Positions 12,170-22,204 of a stretch of 64,000 nucleotides of DNA are shown here, piece after piece (position 1 is the first letter of the stretch; every line of letters begins with the position of its first letter). Location: the NCBI RefSeq assembly GCF_032854445.1, contig NC_088305.1, positions 12,529,606-12,593,605 on the forward strand, written 5' to 3'. The position numbers and the translations under genes are program-made. Below the pieces are notes generated by a model, which saw only the letters and a program-made list of their open reading frames with translations, searched no databases and was not told where the DNA came from. This DNA is from Liolophura sinensis. Taxonomy: Eukaryota; Mollusca; Polyplacophora; Chitonida; Chitonidae.

Positions 12170-12940
12170 ATTTGCAATTATTCGTATACATTCGTGTGCC
12201 CAACAAGAGCAAAAAGCATTAAAGTCTTACACGTACCGGTAAGTAAATAGCAGTGAGAAAATGGAACACTACTTTCATAAACCACACAAAGTCTCCCCCC
12301 CCGACTAAAATATTTACAAATAGAGGCATGTCCCAGAAGAAGAACAAATCACTTTGAGGAATGTATAACCACGATTTGTTAACATGCATTTGCACTCAGT
12401 TAACAGTTTCCGGCCAATTAAACCTAAGAGGGAGCATTCCTTCAAAACGAGTAAAGACTCTAGAAAAGAATGGAACCGTCATTATTGCTGTTTCAGTTGT
12501 GGTGAACTATAGAACAATCTGAATACAAAATAGGTTACTGTACATTTTTGTACCTCTATATTCCTTCTCACATGGTACTGTACTGGTAGTACATTGACGT
12601 TGCGGTAGATGTAGCAATATTTAGGTCGTCTACAAAAACTTGATAGGAATAATTCTTGCAGACAAAAACAATATTATTAGGGGCTTTGTCTACAGGAATA
12701 ATGATGAATTGTGACCTACGAACGTAGAAAGAGCTGTCATGTATATGTTTTTATTGGCTAACAGAACCTGGGATTTTCTTTAATATATCGTGTCGGTTCC
12801 AATAAAACAGTTGTTCACAGCCAATGACAATCCAGCTGAGGACAGCAAACGGGATTTACCCATCACAAATGTACACATTTCATTATACATAATCTCCAGG
12901 GATTTAATCCTCAGTTTTCGAACGAGGTTTGACTGCTTCT
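12170..12940. other. Intergenic, nothing recognised
   Basis: No supported gene or repeat. Short simple ATAATA run near 12090. Confidence 0.45.
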
Positions 12941-12943
12941 GTT

Positions 12944-13285
12944 GACTAATAGTTAGAGCGTCTGGCTCAAATTCAGGAGGCCAGGGCTCACACCAGGGTC
13001 GTGTTATACCAAAGACTTTAATTATGGTACTTTTTCCTGGCTCGGTTGGGGTTCAGCACTGAGAGGTTAGAGCATGGAAACGGGGCTTGTTGACCTGGTG
13101 TTGGTGTAATGTGACTGGGTGGGATGTCATGTCTGGTGTCTTCGGCATGATACTTCAGTGGCGGCCAATCTTTGTCGGCATGGACTTGCCCTGCTACAAG
13201 AAGACAAAGTATTTGTACACTCACCTAATGACTCCTCGTCATGTGACTGATGGTAAAGTACGACGGTAAACCCAAGTATTCATTT
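12944..13285 (+). repeat. tRNA-derived SINE family 2
   Basis: The head resembles a tRNA with a box A-like tagttagagcgtctgg and a decayed box B (gggctcacaccaggg). The body contains ataccaaagac, taatgtgactgggtgggatg and tggtgtcttcggcatgatac, and it ends in acgacggtaaacccaagt. A fragment of the same family lies at 4445-4558. Confidence 0.65.
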
Positions 13286-13514
13286 GAACGACAGTATTGT
13301 TGAAAGGGTGAGTAACTCCACAAACAGCAAAATAAAGGTAGCTAGTCTTCATATACAGAAAGGCGGTGGAAGAATCGGGTGTCTACAGCCGAGCGTAAAT
13401 AGACATTGTAACCAGGCGCCTGCAAAGTGGTTTGGGGTGGCTGTAAGCAACTAGCGGCATCCGATATGGCGCTGGTGTTAGTGGATCTAAGGAGGCTTGC
13501 AATGACTCCTTCGT

Positions 13515-13726
13515 CAGTTGGTTCGAGTCGAACGTGTTCTGCAAGTACTTTCCTGCGGGTCGAAGAACACACTCTGTCTACGCGAGGCGCTTACGTGAAG
13601 GTTGAGTAATTAAGTGCTGACACAGCAGTTGGTCGGAGTCGTACGTGTTCTGCAAGTACTTTCCTGCGGCTCGAAGAACACACTCTGTCTACGCGGGGCG
13701 CTTACATGAAGGTTGACTGATTAAGT
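13515..13726. repeat. Local direct duplication, 101 bp, period 111
   Basis: Copies at 13515-13615 and 13626-13726 share tgttctgcaagtactttcct, cgaagaacacactctgtcta and gaaggttga, with few mismatches. Confidence 0.9.
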
Positions 13727-13744
13727 CTGTCAATGTTGTTACAA

Positions 13745-15050
13745 ACAGGTACCTGACATTTCCACAATTTTGCCATTGCAGAGCGTTGCGCAATTCCTAG
13801 CTCAAAGACTACAAATTAAAAAAAACGCGACTGTTTGTTTAAAATTTGAAGTATTTATAATTCCGATTTGGTTTTCATCTTGAAATGAGAAGGGAGATGA
13901 GAAAATGGAGAATAAAACAGTGAAATGCGCAATTTTATTTCTGAGGATTTCTAGTATCACGAAAACAACAATGAAATAAGTATAGGATTTATATGTCGAC
14001 AGGACGAGTTGCAAACTGTCGTGTAATAGAATTTTACACGGGGTAAGATAGGAGAGTTACAGACCTGAGATGGGGAGTGAGGGGGGGTTGCTTAAAAAGG
14101 GTTTAATGGACAGTTTGGGGGGAAAAACGATCAGCACTAATCCAATTTCGTTGCAGTTTTAGAATAACCCACATAATTACGTTTCGCAAAATATCAGCCT
14201 CTTATGTCATGTTTAATATCAGTAATGAAGTTTCTAAAATTTATAATTTGAGTCATTACAAAAACTTTGGATTCATTTTAACACTATTAATGACACAGGT
14301 ACGAGTCTCAAACCTACCCCTTGACAAGCTTGGCCTTTCCTTGGTAAACACAGAAAATTTTATATTACTAGTTAATATTGAGTTTTGTTTCGCCAAAAAT
14401 GTCCTATATAACCTGATTAATGTCTGACTTTGAATTCGCCTTTTATGTACAACCATAGAGACAGGCCAAAAACGCCAAGGAAAGGACTGTGGGCGGCAGG
14501 TAACATTGAAACTGCCACAGCCGTCATGGTATAAGTTCCAATCATGCGTCGGAATAAACAATCGTTTACCACCCGTCAGCCAAAATGGACGCTGGAACAG
14601 GCGAGGATTATTTACGGGTAATTAAAAGACAGGGTGGTCGGACGCTATGATAGAGCAGACGGGCCAATTTGCTTAATTATCTGTACGGAGAAGATAAGTA
14701 GGTTCTAACATTTATAACTTTTAGGTAATGCGCAAATCGCATTACTTCAAAAAACAAAGCTCCATCGTGATTAAGTTTTTAGGCCTTTTATTTGATCGTT
14801 GTTCAACGCCACTGTGGTATTTGGTTTTGAAATTATCAGGAAAATAAATATAATTGAAAGCCGAGTCTACAGATGTGTTAAACCAATGAGTTTTTTACTG
14901 CAGGTATTTATAATCGCAAGAATATTATATATTGTTTAAAATAGTGAAAAGATCAAAATCATACAAACATAAAAAGTACAAGCAATACGATAATGCCGTC
15001 ATCAGACATACAAGTCTCATGACCCCACCCCTTTCCCTAGTGTCTTGAGA
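13745..15050. other. Intergenic, nothing recognised
   Basis: AT-rich sequence with a short G-rich block at 14040-14120. No convincing coding sequence. Confidence 0.45.
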
Positions 15051-15055
15051 ATGAA

Positions 15056-15258
15056 AGTAGGGAACCCAGTGGTCTAGTGCTTAACGTGCTGACACTGCAC
15101 AATCACACAACACCTTCCCGTAACTGCGATCGCTGTGAGTTCAAGTACAGCGCATGCTGCCTTCCCACAGAGTTTGGCCCGGTTTCCTCCGTGCTGGCGG
15201 CCGAGGTACGAGTAAAATATTCTGGAGTACGACGTAAAAGCAAATAAGTCAATTAATT
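15056..15258 (+). repeat. SINE family 1 with tRNA-like head
   Basis: The head holds acccagtggtctagtgctta (box A region) and gctgtgagttcaagta (box B region). The 3' domain is shortened (ctggcggccgaggtacgag, then ggagtacgacgtaaaagc) and more diverged than at 17641. Confidence 0.7.
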
Positions 15259-15287
15259 AACAATATAAGTCAATTAATTAACAATAT
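15246..15287. repeat. 21-bp direct repeat, two units
   Basis: Two units of agtcaattaattaacaatat(a) in a row, next to a SINE tail. Confidence 0.85.
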
Positions 15288-15357
15288 AAACTCACACTAT
15301 TTATTTATCTACTTGATTGAAGAAACTCAATAAATTAACAAAGAGTTACAGGTAACT

Positions 15358-15492
15358 ATACTTATTTGATTGGTGTTTTACGAAGTACTCAAAAATATTT
15401 CACTTATACGACGGCGTGTAGCATAAACGAAACCGGACAGACCTCCAAGAGAAACCCACAACCACCAGCAAGTTGTTGACAGACCTTCCCAC
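15358..15492 (-). repeat. SINE family 1, inverted, diverged
   Basis: Reads ttgattggtgttttacgaag, atatttcacttatacgacgg and gttgacagaccttcccactt on the plus strand. No head. Confidence 0.8.
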
Positions 15493-15914
15493 TTGCATGT
15501 ATGTTTGCTAAATGATTTTCCACCTAGGATGAAAACATCAGAATCTCATATAATTATTTTAGACAATGGTATGATCCTCCCTGGGTACTGTACAAATTAC
15601 GCGGGATGCAACTGTGAGGAAAGCTGCGGAGACAGCTGCGAGGCTTTGGATTTAATCACGGATATAATTATAATATAAGTTATGTAACAAATGACCACGA
15701 CAACTTTTAATCAGGCGCGAATTTTCTGTTGTACTGAACACCTTTCACGTCATGCTAATGACGATTAGCATGTCAGCTCCGGTTATCTATAGGAGCGGTT
15801 GGTTGGATGTTGACTTCCCTCATACAGTCAACTGCTGACACTGCCAAAAGTGCAACTGAGTCACACGTCTTCACTTCATATGGACAGCGATCTCGATAGA
15901 GCACAGGCGTAATA

Positions 15915-17198
15915 ATGTTGGTTTTTCACACTGCAGTTTCTTTGATAGTACCTTTTTTCGTTTGTCTTGAAGCGATTAATGACACCGCAGTGGTCCGGGT
16001 GCCAAACTCTGAAAACACGGGGGAGAGAGTTTCAAACTTCGAAACAATGCCGGGGGAAAGCGCTCCAAATTCTGAATCTGCCACGGAGAAAACTACAAGG
16101 TCTGCAGCCATGGCGGACAGAGTTCTTAATTGTACATCATTTACTTTGCAGAATTCCCATAATAACTTGGGCCACATAACTGACGAATCTTTTTCGTCTG
16201 AAAACAGTAATTCGTCAGCTTTTATCTCGCCGATGGCTAACCGTCATTCAGGGCTAATCCCAGAAAAAATTATGGACGAGCCAACTAGACTATCCACCAG
16301 AGAACAGACTCCAGACGAAGAAACTATGGCTAAAGAGGCGCGAAATGTCAAATCGAGAGCTGGAGGTCCTCCACAAAACACTGTCGACACAACGGAAAAA
16401 GAGATAGAGAATGGCGATCACGCTTGTGTAACGTTCAAACGAGCACCATTCACGTCCTTTGGAAACTTTTCCGCTAGTTGCTCCACTATGGCTAATCAGC
16501 GACTTTGTGGCTGTACATTCATTTGTGTTGTGTTGAACAACTGTTGTAAAGATAGTGTATTCATAAAGTCCACGGTGCAAACAGCTTCAGTTCCTGCCCG
16601 TGTGCCCGTTTACTGTCGGAAAGAAGCCTCCAACAGCTGGTGGTACTCAAGTCCAAGTTTGCTTATCGATTCTTGCAGTCAAGACTGGCGTGATGATGAA
16701 GTCCGCGATCGGTGCACAAGGCCACAAGAAATGGACATTCGAAGTTACGTTCCTTGTTATTCAGCAAGTGCCCGGTTCAGCTACCTCAACATCTACTGTG
16801 CACACTGTAACAACATAACGGACTGTTTGGCGTGGCAGATAACTTTCCAAAGCAGACACCCCTTTAAGTTTGAGTATATCAATACATACAGCAAAATGAT
16901 CGACAAGGTGCGGCGATCTAACAAAGCAGAGTTTTTGCTGTCCCAACCCCCGGGCACAGAGCCATTTCATTGTGTACCAAATGTAATAGATAGATGCAAG
17001 ACGCCACTCAAGACAGAAGTTTACTCTGCGTTTTGTCGATCTTATTACAGCCCCGTGCTTGTGGGTGGTGTGATCTACAGGAACATCCACTGCTTCCTGT
17101 GCTTCATGCACGCCGACATAAATTCGGACACCATCGATATTATCCCACGAACACGTCCAAATCCTATGTGTGTCCTTTTAGAGATGGGAAGCACTCAC
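15915..17198 (+). CDS. Exon 1 of the ectodomain gene
   Basis: 428 codons from ATG 15915. The start is chosen because a good signal peptide follows directly. The donor gtaagtaa at 17199 ends the exon in phase 0. Beyond it the frame runs only 13 more codons. Confidence 0.65.
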
Positions 17199-20126
17199 GT
17201 AAGTAAATGCTCTCATTGTCAGCATTACCTTGATTGATTTATTTATTTGTCTTTGATTTTTTTTTGATTGGTGTTTTACGCCGTACTAAAGAATATTTCA
17301 CTTACACGACGGCGGCCAGCATTATGGTGGGTGGAAACCGGGATTTGTCTTTGAAGCCTAGCTAAAGAATGTTCCACTTATATGAAACGGTCAGGGTTTA
17401 ATAAGTCACCAATTTTCACACATTTTTATGAATGCTGAGGTAATTCACAAGAGGCTGGACTTCAGCGGTTACATGTGACTTATATGAGAGCTATCATATT
17501 TTCGTCGCCATGTTGTTTTTACCCTTCATGCTGTAGTCTTTTTATGTAAAAGGTAGCCTTGAAAATGCACTGATTAGGAAAGAGAAAGCAAACAGGTACA
17601 TTTGGCATAATAACATAAAAGGCTACAATACAGAGTAAAACCGCTCAGTCGGATAGCGCGCTAGCGCAGCGTAGTGAGCCAGAAGCCTCCCCCCAATGCG
17701 GTCGCTGTGAGTTCAAGTCCAGTTCATACTGGCTTCTTCTCCGGCCGTACGTGGGAAGGTCTTCCAGTAACCTGCGGATGGTCGTGGGTTTTCCCCGGGC
17801 TCTGCCCGGTTTCCACCCACCATAATACTGACCGACGTCGTATAAGTGAAATATTCTTGAGTATGGCGTAAAACACCAATCAAATAAATCAAATAAATAA
17901 ATAGAGTAAAAGCAGAGCAACGACGGTAAGGTGTACCACTATCTCCTATTTTCTACACCAACATGGCAGCTCTTGTCAGTTACAAATCAAGGAGTGTCGT
18001 GCGGTTTTATCCATTTTCATATCACACATAACATGTAAATGCGTACACGTGTTCAGTTACTGTTAATGTCGTGTAACTTTTTACTATTCATGTGTTCTAG
18101 TCGTAATAGTCGGCAAACACATTTCCGCGACAGTTAGTACCATCGAATATAAAACCCATGTAAGTAATTTATTAATGTAGCATGTGTTACAGTGATAAAC
18201 TCGTAACAAGCACTACAGTTCTAATACTTTTTCAAACACGTTAATTAGAAATACCTAATTAGAATGTAATCCGACTTTCACAAATCCAGCTTATCTTATC
18301 GTCAGTTAATCTTGCTTTCATTTAAGGAGGCTTTGCTCCGTCTAAGTATCGCCACATTGCTACGTTGATGTTGTTGATTTATTACCGCGGTTAGAGACAT
18401 ACAAATCGATAATCTGTACTGGGCGTGTGTACCTGATACGATATACATACGATAAGAGAGTCTGTTTTTTTTATCGACTGTACTTGCCTTCCAGTCAGAT
18501 CAGCTTTCCGAAGCACCGTATACGCGCGGATGCGCGCTCAGGTTTTCCGCGCTGCAAACTTCCTTTTCATAATGATGATTTCTGAGAAATTTACTCAAAT
18601 CTGTCACAGTTCACTCACACTGCTGATACATGAGAATTAAACAGTGGGATTTATTTATATCACATTTAATCACATGACGTTTCTTTATTGACACTGATTT
18701 TCGTTTATCAGTTGTCCAAACATTCTGCTAAGTTCCGCGAAAGTTCATTCCCGCGAATGTGTCTTCTTTCCAAATCCGCGAAAGTTTATACCCACGAATA
18801 AAAGGCATTTACAGTAATGCTGGCCGCCGTCGCGTAAGTGAAATATTCTTGAACACGGGGTAAAGCACCAATAAAATGAATGAATAAATAAATAAATAAA
18901 TAAAACATCTTAAATCGGCTATGATATATATGTATGCATAATAATACGTCGAACGTTGACTTTACTGTAGCTTATATTCCTGTTATTCTGACGGCTCAGA
19001 ACGTGTGGGTTACTCTTTGACATCACTACATTTAAATATAGCGTGGCACACGATCCAGCAATTCTGGGCTGAGTTGATTGATACTATATGTACCATGGGG
19101 CAGTGTACTCTTTAAGACGCATGGTTCTAGCATTTACAGTGAAGCAAACTGTTTAAGACGTATGTTGCCACCATTTACAGTAAAGTTAACTCTTTAAGAC
19201 ATTTGTTGCCAGCATTTCAAATCAACTCAGTTTATGATTACTTTGTGGAAGAGTGGTCAAACCTTAAACCAATTGGTAACTTGGCTCACGTCGCTTGAAA
19301 CACGATCCACGAAAGGATAGTTCAACAGGATCTACATACCAGTAACCCTGTCTAAAAAATTTTATACTTACAGAGCCTGGTAATAAAACTTTTGATATCC
19401 TTTTTGACCAAAAGACGTTGATGACCATTTGCTAATCACCATACTACTCTGGCCTTATCTCTATGCATGAAGTCTCTTATTATGTTTGGGCACTCTTGAT
19501 TTCAGCGGCTTCTCAAATCTGGACAAGCTGGAGTCGATGAAGAACTGATTATCAAACGCATCCAAGGATACAACACGATCGTGACGTTCCACATCTCCGT
19601 GCAATTCACAGAAGATTTTCCAGCGCCGACAAGACTGACACGTGAGACGATTAATATCCACATCCAACGCTTAATTATGGATACAATCAAATCTAACTTG
19701 AAATCCAGTCTGAAATCTCACCTGAAAACCTTTAATACACTTCTTCAAATAGCACCGTATAATATTTCCGAGCTACAAGATGGAACTCCCTTAGAGATTC
19801 ACGTGACAGTCCTAGACGATATACCTGTTGAAGCCATCTCCTCTGTTAATGCTGCCATTTTCTCTGTTGATTTTGATTTCCAGTTTCAAACTGGAATAAA
19901 TGTTAGTTGCTGTTATGATGAAAAAGGAAACAAACTGACTGGAAATACCACAACCGCTTGGGGGTCTAGGGGTTGTGCAGCTTGTCAAAACAAGACAGAT
20001 GGCTCAGCAAGTGGGGGCTCTAGAAAACCTCTTCACTGTCTGAACATAATATGCCCATTAATTTATTTTCTGTTGCGTTTCATTTTCAGTCGCCTACTCT
20101 TTGGTGGCCTTTTGCAGTTGAATTAA
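15915..20126 (+). CDS. Predicted secreted or membrane-tethered Cys-rich ectodomain protein, two exons
   Basis: Exons 15915-17198 and 19506-20126 join in phase 0 (donor cac|gtaagtaaa, acceptor ttgatttcag|CGG) to give about 634 aa. Residues 1-20 form a signal peptide (VSLIVPFFVCLEA). Then comes a Ser/Thr/Glu-rich stretch with Asn-glycosylation sites to about residue 165, then a Cys-rich region with two copies of a Tyr-x-Asn-x-x-Cys-x-x-Cys motif (SYLNIYCAHCN and VIYRNIHCFLC). That motif is one I associate with ectodomains of molluscan Methuselah-like/adhesion-type receptors. Exon 2 holds a mixed domain (TFHISVQFTEDFPAP to IPVEAISSVNAAIFSVDF), four Cys, and a hydrophobic C-end (LNIICPLIYFLLRFIFSRLL) that could be a membrane or anchor signal. 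No 7TM region follows. The real gene may instead leave exon 2 early by a donor I missed. Confidence 0.6.
17255..17346 (-). repeat. SINE family 1, inverted, in the intron
   Basis: Reads ttgattggtgttttacgccg, ttcacttacacgacggcggc and cagcattatggtgggtggaa. Truncated after aaaccggga. Confidence 0.85.
17641..17902 (+). repeat. SINE family 1, full length with target duplication
   Basis: The best copy in the window. The tRNA-like head at 17641-17725 has a box B-like gagttcaagtcc. The conserved 3' domain is at 17745-17880 (atggtcgtgggttttccccg, cgtataagtgaaatattctt), followed by a CAAATAAAT tail. A 9-bp target duplication, agagtaaaa, is at 17632-17640 and 17903-17911. The head implies RNA polymerase III transcription and mobilisation in trans by a LINE. 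Confidence 0.9.
17930..18810. other. Intron sequence, nothing recognised
   Basis: Part of the intron between the two ectodomain exons. A pair of similar short motifs (ttccgcgaaagttcattcccg and ccgcgaaagtttatacccac, 18731-18800) suggests old local duplication. Confidence 0.4.
18815..18903 (+). repeat. SINE family 1, 3' end only
   Basis: Reads atgctggccgccgtcgcgta, tgaaatattcttgaacacgg and an AAATAAATA tail. Confidence 0.8.
19107..19225. repeat. 41-bp tandem repeat, three units
   Basis: Units start at 19107, 19148 and 19189, each beginning act(c/g)tttaagac and containing agcattta or ccatttacagt. Located in the intron. Confidence 0.8.
19506..20126 (+). CDS. Exon 2 (terminal) of the ectodomain gene
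   Basis: 206 codons plus stop TAA at 20124-20126. The acceptor cttgatttcag ends at 19505. The frame is open from the first base, in the same phase as the exon 1 donor. Short Ser-rich linker GSASGGS before the hydrophobic end. Confidence 0.6.
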   Translation, partial: RLLKSGQAGVDEELIIKRIQGYNTIVTFHISVQFTEDFPAPTRLTRETINIHIQRLIMDTIKSNLKSSLKSHLKTFNTLLQIAPYNISELQDGTPLEIHVTVLDDIPVEAISSVNAAIFSVDFDFQFQTGINVSCCYDEKGNKLTGNTTTAWGSRGCAACQNKTDGSASGGSRKPLHCLNIICPLIYFLLRFIFSRLLFGGLLQLN

Positions 20127-20129
20127 CCC

Positions 20130-21670
20130 TATTTTGTATCGGTTTCGATCATTCCAACATGCACATAAAGGTGATTTAAAAGAAAAGATCCAAACATACG
20201 GAAGATTCGGGTAATGGTTTAAATACATCCGAGAAGAGATTTACTGTGCGGTGAACGATATATCCTTTGCATTGTTTCACGTGGTTGTTCATTGTATTTG
20301 ACGTAAACACAGCTCTAGTGCATTGCTGTTCAGATCTCTGCTGAAGATTTTGAGTATTTGTTTTACCTAATTCTACCTTTGCTATTTAGCCATCAACAGT
20401 TAGAATAAAACCCTAAGTGAAGAAAATTGACAAAAGGCTACATTTCATCGGTTACGTTTGACTTTTTCCCGACTATCACCTTGTTATTACTGCCCTGAGT
20501 TTACTCTCCATGCTGTAGACGTTTGCATCGTTAGATTCTTGTAGACTGAGAAGACTAGTATGGATTCATAGGTTTATTCGGTATAACGGAATGAAGACTG
20601 AATGAATTTAGACTGTGCTCAATCAGAGTTTACCGAAATAACACCACGCGCCCAACAAATTCCTTTGTATTTCTTGCTTTAACCTCTAGGTGCTGAGCGC
20701 TAAACGAGGCAGCAACAAGTAGCATTTTTAGGGTCGTTAGTATGACCTGACCCGGATTTGATCTTAGGCTTCCCGACTTCGAGACGTACAATTTGATCAT
20801 TTTTCGTGTAGCATATATGCGTGTGTTGAACATCGCTTTGCACTGTTGGGGCACGGCTTCTTTCCATTGTTGACCGATAGAACGATTGCACGATAATGAC
20901 CTTAACTGGCTTTCACACTGTTATCTATAATCAATGATTTGTTGAACTGGTTTGAATACAGATCCACCCATTCGCCTGGAACATACCTTAACCTTTCTCT
21001 ACATCATTGAAAAGTGTTGGTCTTGCGATTATTGACTCGGAACATTCATCTTGGTTGACAGCTGGTATACGAATGTCTGTTTCGAGACACAGATTGGTGT
21101 ACCAGCCGTTAACCTAGATGGATATCCCAGGTCAACTACCAAACAATTAAGAAAGAATATAAAGTACGGAAATAGGAGGAAATCATGCAACGAGAAGCAA
21201 ACAATGCTAGAACATGCAAACATTTGCATAAACTCCACCAGTCGGGTTCTGGAGATACTGTGCGACCTGCTGCAAAAAATGAAGAAACTCTCCGAATACC
21301 TTCTACCTTAAATGTAAAAATATCTGTGTTCGACGAATGTTACGTAATTTCTGCTAGTTATTTCATTTTTAGTTTATTAGTGTCTCATCCTAAATGGAAC
21401 ATTTTTTGAGCAGTCGTGGGGATTGCGTTTCAAATTATACTTTAATGGTCCAATTTAGTGTGATTATTGTAAATATATAAAACAATTTTGTCCTTAAATA
21501 TTTGTTTGTGATTAGTAAGTATGCATGTCTTCATGCAATTGTTGCTTAATGCCACAGTCAGGAATGTTTCCCCTATACGATGGCAATCAGTTTCATGGGT
21601 GAAAACTGGAGCATTCAGTGTAAACCACCCGCATCTAGTATACATTAAGTTACTGGCGAACATTTCCACG
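20130..21670. other. Intergenic with one diverged repeat
   Basis: 20385-20530 is a diverged piece of the 400-bp repeat (aacagttagaataaaaccct, catttcatcggttacgtttg). The rest shows short open frames only. 21051-21311 is open for 86 codons but has no recognised domain. Confidence 0.5.
20385..20530 (+). repeat. Dispersed 400-bp repeat, 3' half
   Basis: Runs from aacagttagaataaaaccct to tactctccatgctgtagacg, more diverged than other copies. Confidence 0.65.
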
Positions 21671-21679
21671 TGTGATTTT

Positions 21680-21833
21680 TTTTTTGGAGTGGTGTTTTAC
21701 GCCGTACTCAAGAATATTTCACTTATACGACGGCGGCCAGCATTATGGTGGGAGGAAACCGGGCACAGCCCGAGGGAAACCCACGACCATGCGCAGGTTG
21801 CTGACAGACCTTCCCACTTACGGCCGTCCACGT
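21680..21833 (-). repeat. SINE family 1, inverted
   Basis: A well preserved 3' domain: gtgttttacgccgtactcaa, ggcggccagcattatggtgg, gggaaacccacgaccatgcg and gctgacagaccttcccactt. The head is missing. Confidence 0.9.
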
Positions 21834-22049
21834 GTGACACAGAGATATGCACACCATATTGGTAGAACACAGTTGGTATTCAATGAATTGACGTTAGGCT
21901 GTGCAAACAAGATCACGAGCGTCGTCGACCGCATAATGTCACCAACTCCCTCACAAGCTGTGACAGCGAGGTAATTTGTTTTCGTATGACCAATTTAGCC
22001 ACACTGCATTACCTCCCTTGATATCACTCTTCCGCTAAAAAGGTGCGTT

Positions 22050-22204
22050 TTTATTTATTTATTTATGTGATTGGTGTTTTACGCCGTACTCAAGAATATA
22101 TACGACACTTTCACTCATACGACGGTGGCCAGCATTATGATGGGAGGAAACCCAGCTCGGGGGAAAAACGCGACCATCCGCGCTGCCAGACATTTCCACG
22201 GAGG
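22050..22204 (-). repeat. SINE family 1, inverted, with internal insertion
   Basis: Starts gattggtgttttacgccgta. A few extra bases (atacgacac) interrupt the aagaatatttcactt block. Confidence 0.85.

Noticed and set aside
17641-17725. A tRNA gene
   Set aside because: It has box B-like sequence but no full cloverleaf, and it continues into the SINE body with a target duplication. The same holds for 12944 and 46972.
17645-17920. Minus-strand 91-codon frame, and similar ones at 11481, 21672, 43148, 53732, 56823
   Set aside because: They run through SINE family 1 copies and translate the repeat (FTPYSRIFHLYDGGQHYGG type).
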